A DNA stretch of 64,000 nucleotides, from positions 30,509,501 through 30,573,500 of the forward strand of contig CM055315.2 in assembly GCA_029255685.2 (NCBI GenBank), given 5' to 3'. Positions within the stretch are counted from its first letter, which is position 1, and each line of letters begins with the position of its first letter. The translations under genes were made by a program, and so were the position numbers. The notes under the pieces were generated by a model. The model was not told the DNA's origin, did no database searches, and worked only from the letters and a program-made list of their open reading frames with translations. This DNA comes from Silene conica. Lineage: Eukaryota > Streptophyta > Magnoliopsida > Caryophyllales > Caryophyllaceae. This document shows, one piece after another, positions 23,643 through 32,998 of this stretch.

Positions 23643-24109
23643 GAGAGTCTCTTCTTGTTTTTCTGAATTTTGAAGAATGGCTTTTGGGAAGGGACTCCCA
23701 GCCGGCTGGCCGGCGGACGGTCCACCGGCTGAGAGCCTCTTCTCATTGTTTTCAGATTTTTGCAATGGCATTGGAAGGGACTCCCAGCTGGCTGACAGGC
23801 AGACTGTCCCGGAGCGGCTGCGAGCCCCTATTCTCATTGTTTTGTTTATAACTTTCAAACGGTTAATCGGTTTTGTTTGAGATTCATTCTGTGTACCTTT
23901 CATGTGTGTTTGAGGTCCCCGGAGGATGGGCGACACTATATTGGGTTCGGGAATGGAGAGAGGATAGAGACCCCCCGGTCGGGTAACCGAAAGGGAAACC
24001 GACTCTCCCTCAACTTAGTTCTCGGGATCAATTAAGTGTTGATTAGAAGTATAAGAGATTAGAGCTATAGATTAGTTTCTATATTTGGATAATATTGTAT
24101 TGATGCGTA

Positions 24110-24735
24110 TTAAGGTATGCCTTAAGCTGACCTCTGAGCTTAATACGTGAGCTTGTTGTCATATATGGGGATATGCCTTAAGTTGGCCTCTGAGCCCTAT
24201 ATGTGTATGGTTGTCGTGTCTGGGATATGCCTTAAGCTGGCCTTTGAGCCCAGACATGTTTGATTGTGATCGCGTTGGAACATGCCTTAAGTTGGCCTCT
24301 GAGTATGACGAGTAGAGCAGCTGCACAACGGGGTAGCTAAGGTACTGACACCTTGCCCGGAGTGCAGATGTTGATGCTAGGACATGCCTTAAGCTGGCCT
24401 CTGAGTCTAGTGTCTTGTGATGCAGTGAAGGGACATGCCTTTAGTTGGCCTTTGAGTCCTTTACTTTTGGATGCTAGTCCATGCGTCGTGATGTCGCCTC
24501 TGAGTCTAGTGTCTTGTTGATTGACAGGTCTATGCCTTAAGTTGGGCTCTGAGTCCTTGCTTGTGATTGGTATTTAGGTTATGTCTTAAGTTGACCGCTG
24601 AACCTTTATACTTGCTGAATGATTGGTATTTAGGTTATGTCTTAAGTTGACCGCTGAACCTTTATACTTGCTGAATGATTGGTATTTAGGTTGTGTCTTA
24701 AGTTGACCGCTGAACCTTATACTTGCTGAGTTTTA
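24110..24735 (+). repeat. Minisatellite with TTAAG(C/T)TGGCCTCTGAG core
   Basis: About 12 degenerate units of roughly 45-75 bp. Each carries ATGCCTTAAGTTGGCCTCTGAG or a variant followed by a more variable spacer. The last three units are almost identical and use TATGTCTTAAGTTGACCGCTG. Non-coding, within insertion Z. Confidence 0.8.
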
Positions 24736-25425
24736 TCTGCTTGCCTAGAGTTGGTACAATGTCGGATATAGATGTTGATATTGATGAGTATGATACCTTG
24801 ACTTTGATATTGTTCATCCAAGGCGTTGGGTGACTCTTTAGTCAGTTTCGTAAATGGTTTGGACTGAAAGACGCCCCGGCCGGGCAACCGGAAGGGAAAC
24901 CGGCTCTCCTTCCAAATAGTTTCCGAAGTTGGTTGAGAGCCTTGCGTTAGTAATTGCATGATGATATGAGTTTCAGTTATTGAGATATTGTATGCTTCAC
25001 ATGTTTATATATGCTGGAGTATTCTGTTTGTATTTCTGTGTTACGTGTCGTTACAAAAGGTGGCTAGGAGAACTCTAGTCACTCCCCACTGATTGTGGCG
25101 TACATGTTTACATGTATGTAGGTACATGCAGGTTGGCAGGGGTTGCTGAGAGCTAGCGAGTGATGATCCGCTTGTCATCTTATGACTTACACTTTACGAT
25201 AGCTAGACTCTAGTTTTGATACGGTTGTTTTGAGTGCCTGTAGGGATGTTCCATCCCAGGCTGTTGTACATATTTTACTTCAGTACTTAGAACTGTTATA
25301 CTTATCTATTTTGTTTATATCAGTTTCCGTTTTCGTTTTAATTCACCTCGCATGTTTATGTTAAAAAGTTTTAATTCCGCTGCAATTTTAGTACTTTGTA
25401 TGATTTTATTTTTCCGCTTTCGCGA
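24736..25425. other. Right part of Z, non-coding
   Basis: No gene seen. Contains a CCCCGGCCGGGCAACCGGAAG segment (24871-24892) that echoes a similar CCCCCCGGTCGGGTAACCGAAAG stretch at about 23970-23992 on the other side of the minisatellite. Confidence 0.4.
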
Positions 25426-27463
25426 GGGGAATAATGCCTATGAGGGAAGTGGAAGTGAGGAGGAGTTGTATGCCTTCCAAGCCTTCAACAACTCGAAAAA
25501 TCCAAACACTTTCAACCCGAATTCAAACTACTACCATCCCGGAATTCGAGGGAGCCCTTACATGAGCTACAAAAGCACAAATGTCTTGAACCCACACCAA
25601 ATTCAACAACCTCAAAACCCACCCGGATTCCAACCAAGGGGTGTGAATTTCAATCAAAGGAATAATTACCACAATCAAAATTTCTACCAAGGGAATCAAT
25701 CCAACCAAGGCAACCAAGGGTTTTCACAAAATTTCAATGACCCAAATTTAAACAATCAAAACCAACAAAACTTCAATCCACCCAACCAAAACCTCAACCA
25801 ACCACCATTCCAAAATAACTTCAACAACCCCAATCAAAACCAAAACAACTACAACCCCAACCCACAACAAAATTTCAACAACAACCAAAATTTCAACAAT
25901 CCAAACTTCAATCCAAACTTTCCATCAAACAACCAAAACCCAAACTTCAACAATCAAGCTCCAAGGGGAAACTCCCAAGGTGGGGGTGCAAGGAACGATT
26001 ATGGGTTCCCCTTGCCCCTCACAAATGCACCACATCAAGACACAACAAGTGATTCCCAAGTGGGGGAGTTGTTAAAACTTGTGAAGAACATGCAAGCAAC
26101 TTTCACACAAGAAATGGCGAATTTGAAGAGTGCTAATCAAAGAGAAATACGGGAAATGGAGGCTCGAGTTGTCTCTCAAGTTCTAGCAAACCCACAAAGG
26201 CCACCGGGCGGCTTCCTTGCCCAAGGCCAAAGTTCTAAGGATGCCTCACATAATTACCAAGCCCATGCGGTGATCTTGAGGAGTGGCACGGAGCTAGAGG
26301 ACCCGTACAAGGATTATAACTTTGGTGAAGAGGAGCCCATTTTGGAGCTTGTGAAAGAGAAGGAAAAAGAAGTTGATGCAAGCACTTCAAGGAGCGATGA
26401 GTACCACGTGGAGGACCTCCCTTATGAAGAAAAAGAAGAAGAAGAAATCTTGGAGGAAGTGGATGTTAGGCAAGAAGAGTTGGTTGCACAACCAACTACT
26501 AAGGTAACAAGCAAATCAACACCCACCAAGGTACTCTCCAACCCTCAAACTCCTAGCTTACCTTATCCTTCAAGGGCCTTGAAGGGAAGAGAAAACTTCA
26601 AGTTCATCAACTTTTGTAAGATGCTTGAACAACTTGAAGTGACTCTTCCTTTCACGGATGTGATTTTGAATATGCCGACTTACTCAAAAATTTTGAAAGA
26701 AATCTTGTCGGGAAAGAAGACCTTGGGTAACCAAGAAGTACTGGTTATGAAGGAGGAGTGTAGTGCACTTCTCCTCCAAAAGATGCCAAAGAAACTTGGT
26801 GACCCGGGGAACTTCTTTATCCCTTGCATAGTCGGTGGTATTCCTATCTCCCGTGCTCTTTGTGATTTGGGAGCTAGTGTTAGTGTGCTCCCCTTGAAAG
26901 TTGCTAAAAGAATTGGTATGAATGATTTGGTCCCAACAAGCATTACCCTCCAATTGGCGGATAGGTCCATCAAGCGCCCTTTGGGGGTGCTTGAGGACGT
27001 ACCCGTCAAGGTGGGTAAACATTTGATTCCCGCCGATTTTGTTGTCCTCGACATCCCGGAGGATAGCCACACCACCATTATCTTCGGTAGGCCTTTCTTG
27101 GCTATCGGAGGCGTCTTGATAGACGTAAGGAATGGGCGGCTCACCTTTAGGGTTGGGGATGACAAAATCGAATTTAATCTTCCTACTATGGTGAAAGGTC
27201 CAAGACATGATGAGGCATTCACATTGGACATTGTGGAACAAGTGGTAAGAGAAATGGAAGAAGTGGAAATGGAAAAGGAGAGCCACATGGAACAATTATG
27301 TGGTACTTCCACAAATGAAGACAAAGAGATGGAGGAAAGCCTAGAGCTAGAAGATGATGAGGTAGAAAAAGTGGAGGGAATGCTCCCTCCAAAGGTACAA
27401 CTCAAACCCCTTCCTCCCTCCCTCAAGTATGCCTTTCTTGGGGAGGGAGAGGCTTACCCGTGA
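25426..27463 (+). pseudogene. gag-pro: gag C-terminal part and aspartic protease of Y
   Basis: The frame resumes from the gag break with GNNAYEGSGSEEELYAFQ. It passes through a very Asn/Gln/Pro-rich low-complexity region (about 25500-26000; NNPNQNQNNYNPNPQQNF type), then an acidic linker, then the retroviral-type protease. The active site is ALCDLGASVSVLP (about 26858-26896), followed by the flap-region IIFGRPFLA. The DLGA form is usual in the Athila clade. The frame ends with YAFLGEGEAYP and TGA at 27461-27463, where a missing base shifts the rest of pol. The upstream reading of this frame (25352-25425) belongs to the inserted LTR and is not gag. Confidence 0.85.
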
Positions 27464-29015
27464 TTATCAATGCTAACCTCAATGAGCACCAAGAATCCAC
27501 GCTCATTTCAACCTTGAAGGATCATAGGAGCTCATTGGGTATAGCCTTGACGACATCAAGGGGCTAATCCCGAGTCTTTGCATGCATAGGATAATTCTAG
27601 AGGAAGGGAGTAGACCTAGGGTGGAAGGTCAAAGGAGATTGAATCCCAAGATGGCGGAGGTAGTGAAGGGTGAAGTTCTAAAGTTGCTTGAGGCTGGCAT
27701 CATCTACGAGATCACGGATAGCCGGTGGGTGAGCCCCGTCCATGTTGTCCCCAAGAAGGGGGGTGTAACATTGGTTACACAAGAGGATGGGACTCTCCTA
27801 CCGACTCGTATGGTGACGGGTTGGAGGATGTGTATTGATTATCGCAAGTTGAATGCGGCCACTCTCAAGGACCATTTCCCAATCCCCTTCATTGACCAAA
27901 TGCTAGAGAGACTAGCGGGGCATTCTCATTATTGTTTTCTCGACGGTTATTCCGGGTTTTTTCAAATCCCTATTCACCCGGAAGACCAAGAGAAAACAAC
28001 TTTTACATGCCCCCTAGGAGTGTATGCTTATCGGCGGATGCCATTCGGGTTGTGTAATGCACCCGACACCTTTCAAAGGTGCATGATGGCCATCTTTGCC
28101 GACTTTCTTGAGAAAAGTATGGAGGTATTCATGGATGATTTTAGTGTTCATGGTGACTCTTTTGATTTTGGGCTTTCTAATCTTGAGAATGTGTTGAAAA
28201 GATGTGAGGAGCACAACCTTGTTCACAATTGGGAAAAGTGCCATTTTATGGTAGAGGAAGGGATTGTGTTTGGTCACATTGTGTCCAAGAGGGGGATAGT
28301 GGTCGATGGTGCTAAAGTGGCGGTCATAGAGAATTTGTCACCCCCCACCAATGTGAAAGGGGTGAGGAGTTTTCTTGGACATGCCGGTGTTTACCGGCGT
28401 TTCATTAAATATTTTTCAAAAATTGCCAAACCATTGACTTCTCTCCTTCTCAAGGATGCACCCTTTTTGTTTACTAATGATTTTCTTGAAGCCTTTTCTA
28501 GGACCAAAGAAGCACTTGTCACGGCTCCTATCATCCGTGCTCCGGATTGAGAATTGCCTTTTGAGATCATGTGTGATGCGTCAGATTTCGCGGTTGGAGC
28601 GGTCCTAGGTCAAGTTGTGAATAAGAAACACCATGGGATATATTATTCAAGCAAGACCCTTGACCAAACCCAAGCACACTATCCCACGACGGAGAAGGAG
28701 ATGTTGGCGATTGTTTATGCCATTGAGAAGTTTAGATAATATCTTGTGGGATCTAGAGTGGTGGTGTACACCGATCACACCGCTCTAAGGCAATTGATGC
28801 TAAAGAAAGATGCTAAGCCTAGGCTCTTGAGATGGGTCCTTTTGCTTCAAGAGTTTGGTCTTGAGATTATAGACAAGTCGGGGTCGGAGAATGTTGTTGC
28901 GGACCACTTGTCTAGATTGACTATTGAAGACCATGGCTTACAAGATAGGGAGGGGCCAATTAATGAATGGTTGCGCGAGGATAGCTTGATGGCTATAGGC
29001 AATAAGTTGCCTTGA
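27464..29015 (+). pseudogene. pol: Reverse transcriptase and RNase H of Y
   Basis: The N-terminal pol linker (27464-27581) needs a second single-base shift near 27540 before the RT frame (27582 onward). RT motifs: SRWVSPVHVVPKKGG, WRMCIDYRKLNAATLKD, FLDGYSGFFQIPI, MPFGLCNAPDTFQRCM and the catalytic FMDDF (about 28127-28141). The RNase H part has FEIMCDASDFAVGAVLG, the TTEKEMLAIVYAIEKFR region and VYTDHTALR. Stops lie at 28548-28550 (Trp position), 28737-28739 and 29013-29015 (Trp position). The chromodomain-free linker with VVADHLSRL then leads to integrase. Confidence 0.9.
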
Positions 29016-30298
29016 TTTGCGGATCTAGCCAACTATCTTGTTAATGGCTTTATCCCCGAAGAATTGGATGCTAGGGATAGAAGAAAGTTGAAGGTGGATG
29101 CTAAGAGGTACTTTTGGGACGACCCATACTTGTTCAAAAAGTGTGGGGATGGGCTCTTGAGGAGATGCGTGGCCAAAGAGGAGGGGCTTGAGATAGTAGA
29201 TAGGCTTCATAATTCCGCCTATGGAGGACACTTAGCGGCTTCTCGAACTATAGCCAAGGTGCTCCAAGGAGAGTTCTTTTGGGCATCTATGTTCAAAGAC
29301 ATTCATGATGTGGTTAGATCTTGTGATCCATGTCAAAGGTCGGGCAACATTGGTAAGAGGAATAAAATGCCCCTCAAGACTATTTTGGAGATTGAACTAT
29401 TCGATTGTTGGGAAATTGACTTTATGGGACCCTTCCCAAATTCTTGTGGGAATGAGTACATCTTGGTGGCGGTTGATTACGTCTCCAAGTGGATAGAAGT
29501 GGTTGCCTCCCCCACCAATGACTCCAAAGTAGTTGTGAAGCTCTTCAAAACTACAATCTTCCCTCGTTTCGGAGTACCCCGAATTGTGATTAGTGATGGA
29601 GGTTCTCACTTCCGGAAACACACATTCAAGACCCTTCTAGCCTCTTATGGAGTGACCCACAAGGTAGCACTTGCCTACCACCTTCAAACTAGTGGGCAAG
29701 TAGAGGTTTCAAACCGTCAAATCAAGGCTATCTTGGAGAAGGTGGTACACAAGAACCGAAAATATTGGTCCCAAAAGTTGTTGATGTGTTATGGGCTTTG
29801 AGGACGGCTTACAAGACACCCATAGGAATGACTCCCTACAAGCTTGTGTATGGGAAAGCATGCCACCTACCGGTGGAGCTTGAGCACAAGGCTTGGTGGG
29901 CCTTGAAGGAGATGGATTTCGACTTAGAATTAGCCGGGGAGAAAAGATTTTTGCAAATGAGTCAGCTTGAAGAGCTTAGATTTGAGGCTTATGAGAGTTC
30001 AAAACTCTACAAAGAGCAAACCAAGAAATGGCATGATGCCAAGTTGATGAAGAATAATGTAAGCATAAGAGACCTTGTGCTCCTTTTCAATTCAAGGGTT
30101 AAGAATTTCCCGGGAAAGCTTAGATCAAGATGGTCCGGTCCCTTCAAAGTAATGGACATTTCACCACACGGGGCCTATAAACTTTGGAGTGAGGGCGGTG
30201 GCACCTTCAAAGTCAACGGACACCGGATCAAACGTTATTACCAAGGGGATTCTAAAGGAACGGTAGAAGTGATTGACCTCGGGGACCCGCTCCCCTAG
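29016..30298 (+). pseudogene. pol: Integrase of Y
   Basis: The HHCC zinc module ([15 protein letters not shown] with CDPCQRSG) spans about 29208-29345. The catalytic core DDE is visible as [18 protein letters not shown] and [12 protein letters not shown] single-base deletion near 29780 shifts the frame from ...YWSQKL to the one carrying [18 protein letters not shown]. The C-terminal part (GKACHLPVELEHKAWWA, SRWSGPFKVMDISPHGAY) is typical of Athila integrases. The frame ends at TAG 30296-30298. Apart from the stop at 29013 and this shift the sequence is well preserved. Confidence 0.9.
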
Positions 30299-31219
30299 GA
30301 GGATTGATTCTCAAGGATATTGTTCATGAAGGTTTGGTGGAGTCACTTAATAACCACTATTTGTAAGTATTTGCTTCTCGTCTTTCATGTAGTTTGCAAT
30401 TTAGTTTGATTTTTAGCTTGCATATGAGATTTGGAAGTGTTGGTTGCTTGTTTTTGATTAATTCTTGAGTAAAATCAGAGGATGATAGGCAAAATTGTTG
30501 TTGGCAAAATCGATTTTTGATGTTCAAGTAAATTATTTTTCGAAATTGTGCACAAGAACTCCCAGCCGGGTGATCGGCCGACGGTCCCAAACCGGCTAAG
30601 AGTACCTGGGCACATTTCTGTTTTTGATGGTTTATTTGGACAAATTTCATATTTTGGAGTCCCAGCCTATACCATACCGGCGGCCGGTCCACCGACCAAG
30701 TGTAAGTGCCTTATTCAAAAAAGATGAAACATCCAAGTGAAGTTTGATTCTTAGCCGGTCGGCTGGCAGCCGGTCCACCGGCTAGGAATCAAGAGTGCGT
30801 GTCTAGTGAAGAAGAAGAAAAAGAAGATAGAAGGCCTCCCAGCCGGTCGGCCGGCAGCCGGTCTGCCGGCTGGGAATTTTTGTAAGAGGAGAAAAGAAGA
30901 AAAGGAAAGAAGGCAAGGAAGACCGACTCTGAGCCGGTCGGCCGGCAGCCGGTCTGCCGGCTCAGAATTAGTGCTATTTCAAAATTTCGAAAAAAAAAAT
31001 CAAAAAACTCAAACCCTAGCTATGAGCCAGTCGACCGGCAGCCGGTGCCAGACCGGCTCAGAACCTTCTGTCGCGAAATTAAAAACGCACGACACCCTTA
31101 TTTCTTTCTCATTTCTTCTTCAATCTTTCTTATTTCCTCCTCCTCTCTTAAATCCCCTTCCCACAAAAACACCATAAATCATCCCAAATCAACCCCTTTC
31201 ATCCTTCCCACCCAAAATC
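30299..31219 (+). other. Spacer between pol and ORF-1 of Y with palindromic modules
   Basis: Non-coding leader of the ATHILA ORF-1 frame. Six GC-rich palindromic modules at about 30562-30602, 30662-30700, 30750-30790, 30837-30872, 30930-30965 and 31023-31063 (AGCCGGTCGGCCGGCAGCCG types). These are the same modules as in the LTRs. The short reading frames across this stretch are artefacts of the repeats. Confidence 0.7.
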
Positions 31220-32998
31220 ATGTCCGGAAACCGCGCGGAGAGGAGATCTAAGTCAAGACATGATCCGGTCGTTGAGGAAGCGGTACAAAATGTGAGGGAT
31301 AGCAGCGATGTTAGTCCCGACCCGGATTTTCCCGGACTCCAATTTGCCACCGTTACTCAAAAAGGTAATTTCACTTACTTTAAGCATCGCCCCCTCCACC
31401 CGACCCGTTTCATTGATAGGGTATCCATGAGAGAGTTAGGGATTGATAAGATAACGGAAAATTTGTTTAATGGGATGGGAATGAAAACATTGTACCAAAC
31501 TAGACCGGCTCTTACCTCTCCCCGTTTGACTTGGAAGTTTTTGAGCTCGCTTGTGGTTACTAAGAACAGGAGTTTAGGGACGGTAGTTTCCTTGGAGTTT
31601 CGTCTTATGAATAGGCAATACCGGTTGACATTGGAGGATTTTGGCTTGATTTTTGGTCTTAATGGGAAATTGCCCATTCATCCTCCGGAGGGCTTTAACA
31701 CGGAGGTCATTTGGACGGCTATTACCGGCTTGGTTAGTGAGCGGACTAAGAAAAAGCCGGCTAATCGGGTGCATTTGGCGCCCATTAGGATTTGGCATCG
31801 CTTCATTGGGTGGACCGTCCTATCTCGGGATGAGCCACATAATTTCAGAACCGAGGAGCTTGAGATATTGGGTTCTTATTTGGTAGATGGGCCAAAGCTT
31901 AATATTGCCCATCACATGGCTCTCCATTTGAGCCGGTTGGCGACCCAACCCCAACTTGACACACCGATTTGTGTTGGGGGGATGGTTACTTTGATAGCCG
32001 ACCACCTTTGTCAAAGGCATTTTAATGTGGATTACATCCAAGGAGAGAACATCCCATCTCGCCGATACATGCAAGAGGCCTTGGGGTGGATAAAATGGAA
32101 CCCCTACGATCGTCAAGAATATTGGCAGATTCGTGTTAACAACAAGTTTCGAAATTCCATTCCTTTGCCAAATACCGATAGGATGAGGGTATTGCCCGGG
32201 AATGCCTCCTACCTCCTTGACATTGAGGTTGATCCAGATGAGCTCCCAGCCGATCAGCGCCCTCCCAGAGTCTATGCCCGTGACAGGGTCGGTACTACCA
32301 CTTCAGACCTCCAGTTTCAGCAGCCCTCTGTCACTATGCCTCCTTTCGAGAGTGGTCCTACTTTTTTCCAGGGCTCGACCTCCAGTTCCATTCCTCCTCC
32401 CCAGCCTTCCCCATTTCATCAGGATTTGATTGATTTTATGGCCCGGGTTGATTTGAACCAGAAGAGGGCAGCAGACCTTGCCGATGAGCGCCATAGGATA
32501 GCAGATGAGCGCCAGGCGCTAGCAGATGAGCGACATAGGGACGTGTGTTTTAGGCTTGACTACTTGTACCACGATCAGGCCTATGGGACCTTCCCCAGCT
32601 ATGACCAGTCTGTTCGTGAGGGCTACCGTCATGCAGGCGGTGGTCATCCTTCTTATTACTTGCCTCCTGAGGGTGGATATGTGCCCCTGAGGGACAGTTC
32701 TATGGGGAGATTCATGTTGCTCCGGGCTACTTCTCTAGCCCGATTTTTGCCTCGAATGTGCGTAGAGATAGGGATTGAGCCCCCCCCCCCCCCCCCCCCC
32801 CCCCCACGGCATTCATCTTCTCGTGGTATGGTTGGTGATCCCGGTGCTAGTGGCTCGCATGCTTCACCCTTTCGCGACGTCGTGCTCAACCCGGGTGACT
32901 ACATGCAAGTGGATGGCAATGGAGATGATGATGATGATGATGGAGATGGAGATGAGGACGGTGAAGGTTATGAGTCCGAGGATCATGTTGATCAGTGA
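31220..32998 (+). CDS. ATHILA ORF-1 protein of Y (env-position frame)
   Basis: A 592-codon frame starting MSGNRAERRSKSRHD. Residues about 50-290 form the ATHILA ORF-1 type domain of unknown function (FIDRVSMRELGIDKITENLF, RLTLEDFGLIFGLNGKLP, IRIWHRFIGWTVLSRDE, HLSRLATQP). A charged heptad-like stretch with repeated ADERHR follows at about 420-440, then a proline run from a C26 homopolymer (32780-32805), and an acidic tail with DDDDDDGDGDEDGEG. It occupies the position called env-like in Athila elements, but I see neither a signal peptide nor a membrane anchor. Between about 32683 and the C run another frame looks more natural (it ends in a TGA just before the run), so two compensating indels may keep the frame open. 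It is the only uninterrupted frame of Y. Confidence 0.75.
   Translation: MSGNRAERRSKSRHDPVVEEAVQNVRDSSDVSPDPDFPGLQFATVTQKGNFTYFKHRPLHPTRFIDRVSMRELGIDKITENLFNGMGMKTLYQTRPALTSPRLTWKFLSSLVVTKNRSLGTVVSLEFRLMNRQYRLTLEDFGLIFGLNGKLPIHPPEGFNTEVIWTAITGLVSERTKKKPANRVHLAPIRIWHRFIGWTVLSRDEPHNFRTEELEILGSYLVDGPKLNIAHHMALHLSRLATQPQLDTPICVGGMVTLIADHLCQRHFNVDYIQGENIPSRRYMQEALGWIKWNPYDRQEYWQIRVNNKFRNSIPLPNTDRMRVLPGNASYLLDIEVDPDELPADQRPPRVYARDRVGTTTSDLQFQQPSVTMPPFESGPTFFQGSTSSSIPPPQPSPFHQDLIDFMARVDLNQKRAADLADERHRIADERQALADERHRDVCFRLDYLYHDQAYGTFPSYDQSVREGYRHAGGGHPSYYLPPEGGYVPLRDSSMGRFMLLRATSLARFLPRMCVEIGIEPPPPPPPPPRHSSSRGMVGDPGASGSHASPFRDVVLNPGDYMQVDGNGDDDDDDGDGDEDGEGYESEDHVDQ

Larger units (their letters stand above)
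14864..25425 (+). mobile_element. LTR-like insertion Z in gag, itself interrupted
   Basis: It begins TGTAACATCCCG, typical of Ty3/gypsy LTR starts, exactly where gag is broken. Gag resumes at about 25426 (GNNAYEGSGSEEELY). Without the 7.6-kb inner composite, Z is about 2.9 kb of non-coding sequence holding palindromic modules (15813-16020 and 23698-23825) and a minisatellite (24110-24735). This fits a solo LTR. The expected ...TTACA end and a target duplication are not visible at the right junction, so the 3' limit is approximate and a few bases may be deleted. Confidence 0.6.

Noticed and set aside
25352..25425. Start of the 703-codon frame at 25352 as a true gag start or signal peptide
   Set aside because: The hydrophobic first residues come from the inserted LTR block that happens to be in frame. 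Gag homology begins only at about 25426.
26680..27426. 248- and 203-codon minus-strand frames
   Set aside because: They are antisense shadows of the protease region of Y.
30806..31177. 123-codon frame with GRPAAGLPAG repeats
   Set aside because: Translation of the palindromic DNA modules in the pol-ORF1 spacer, with no conserved protein.
31220..32998. Calling the ORF-1 frame a true envelope gene
   Set aside because: Position fits the env-like frame of Athila elements, but no signal peptide, cleavage site or membrane anchor can be seen.
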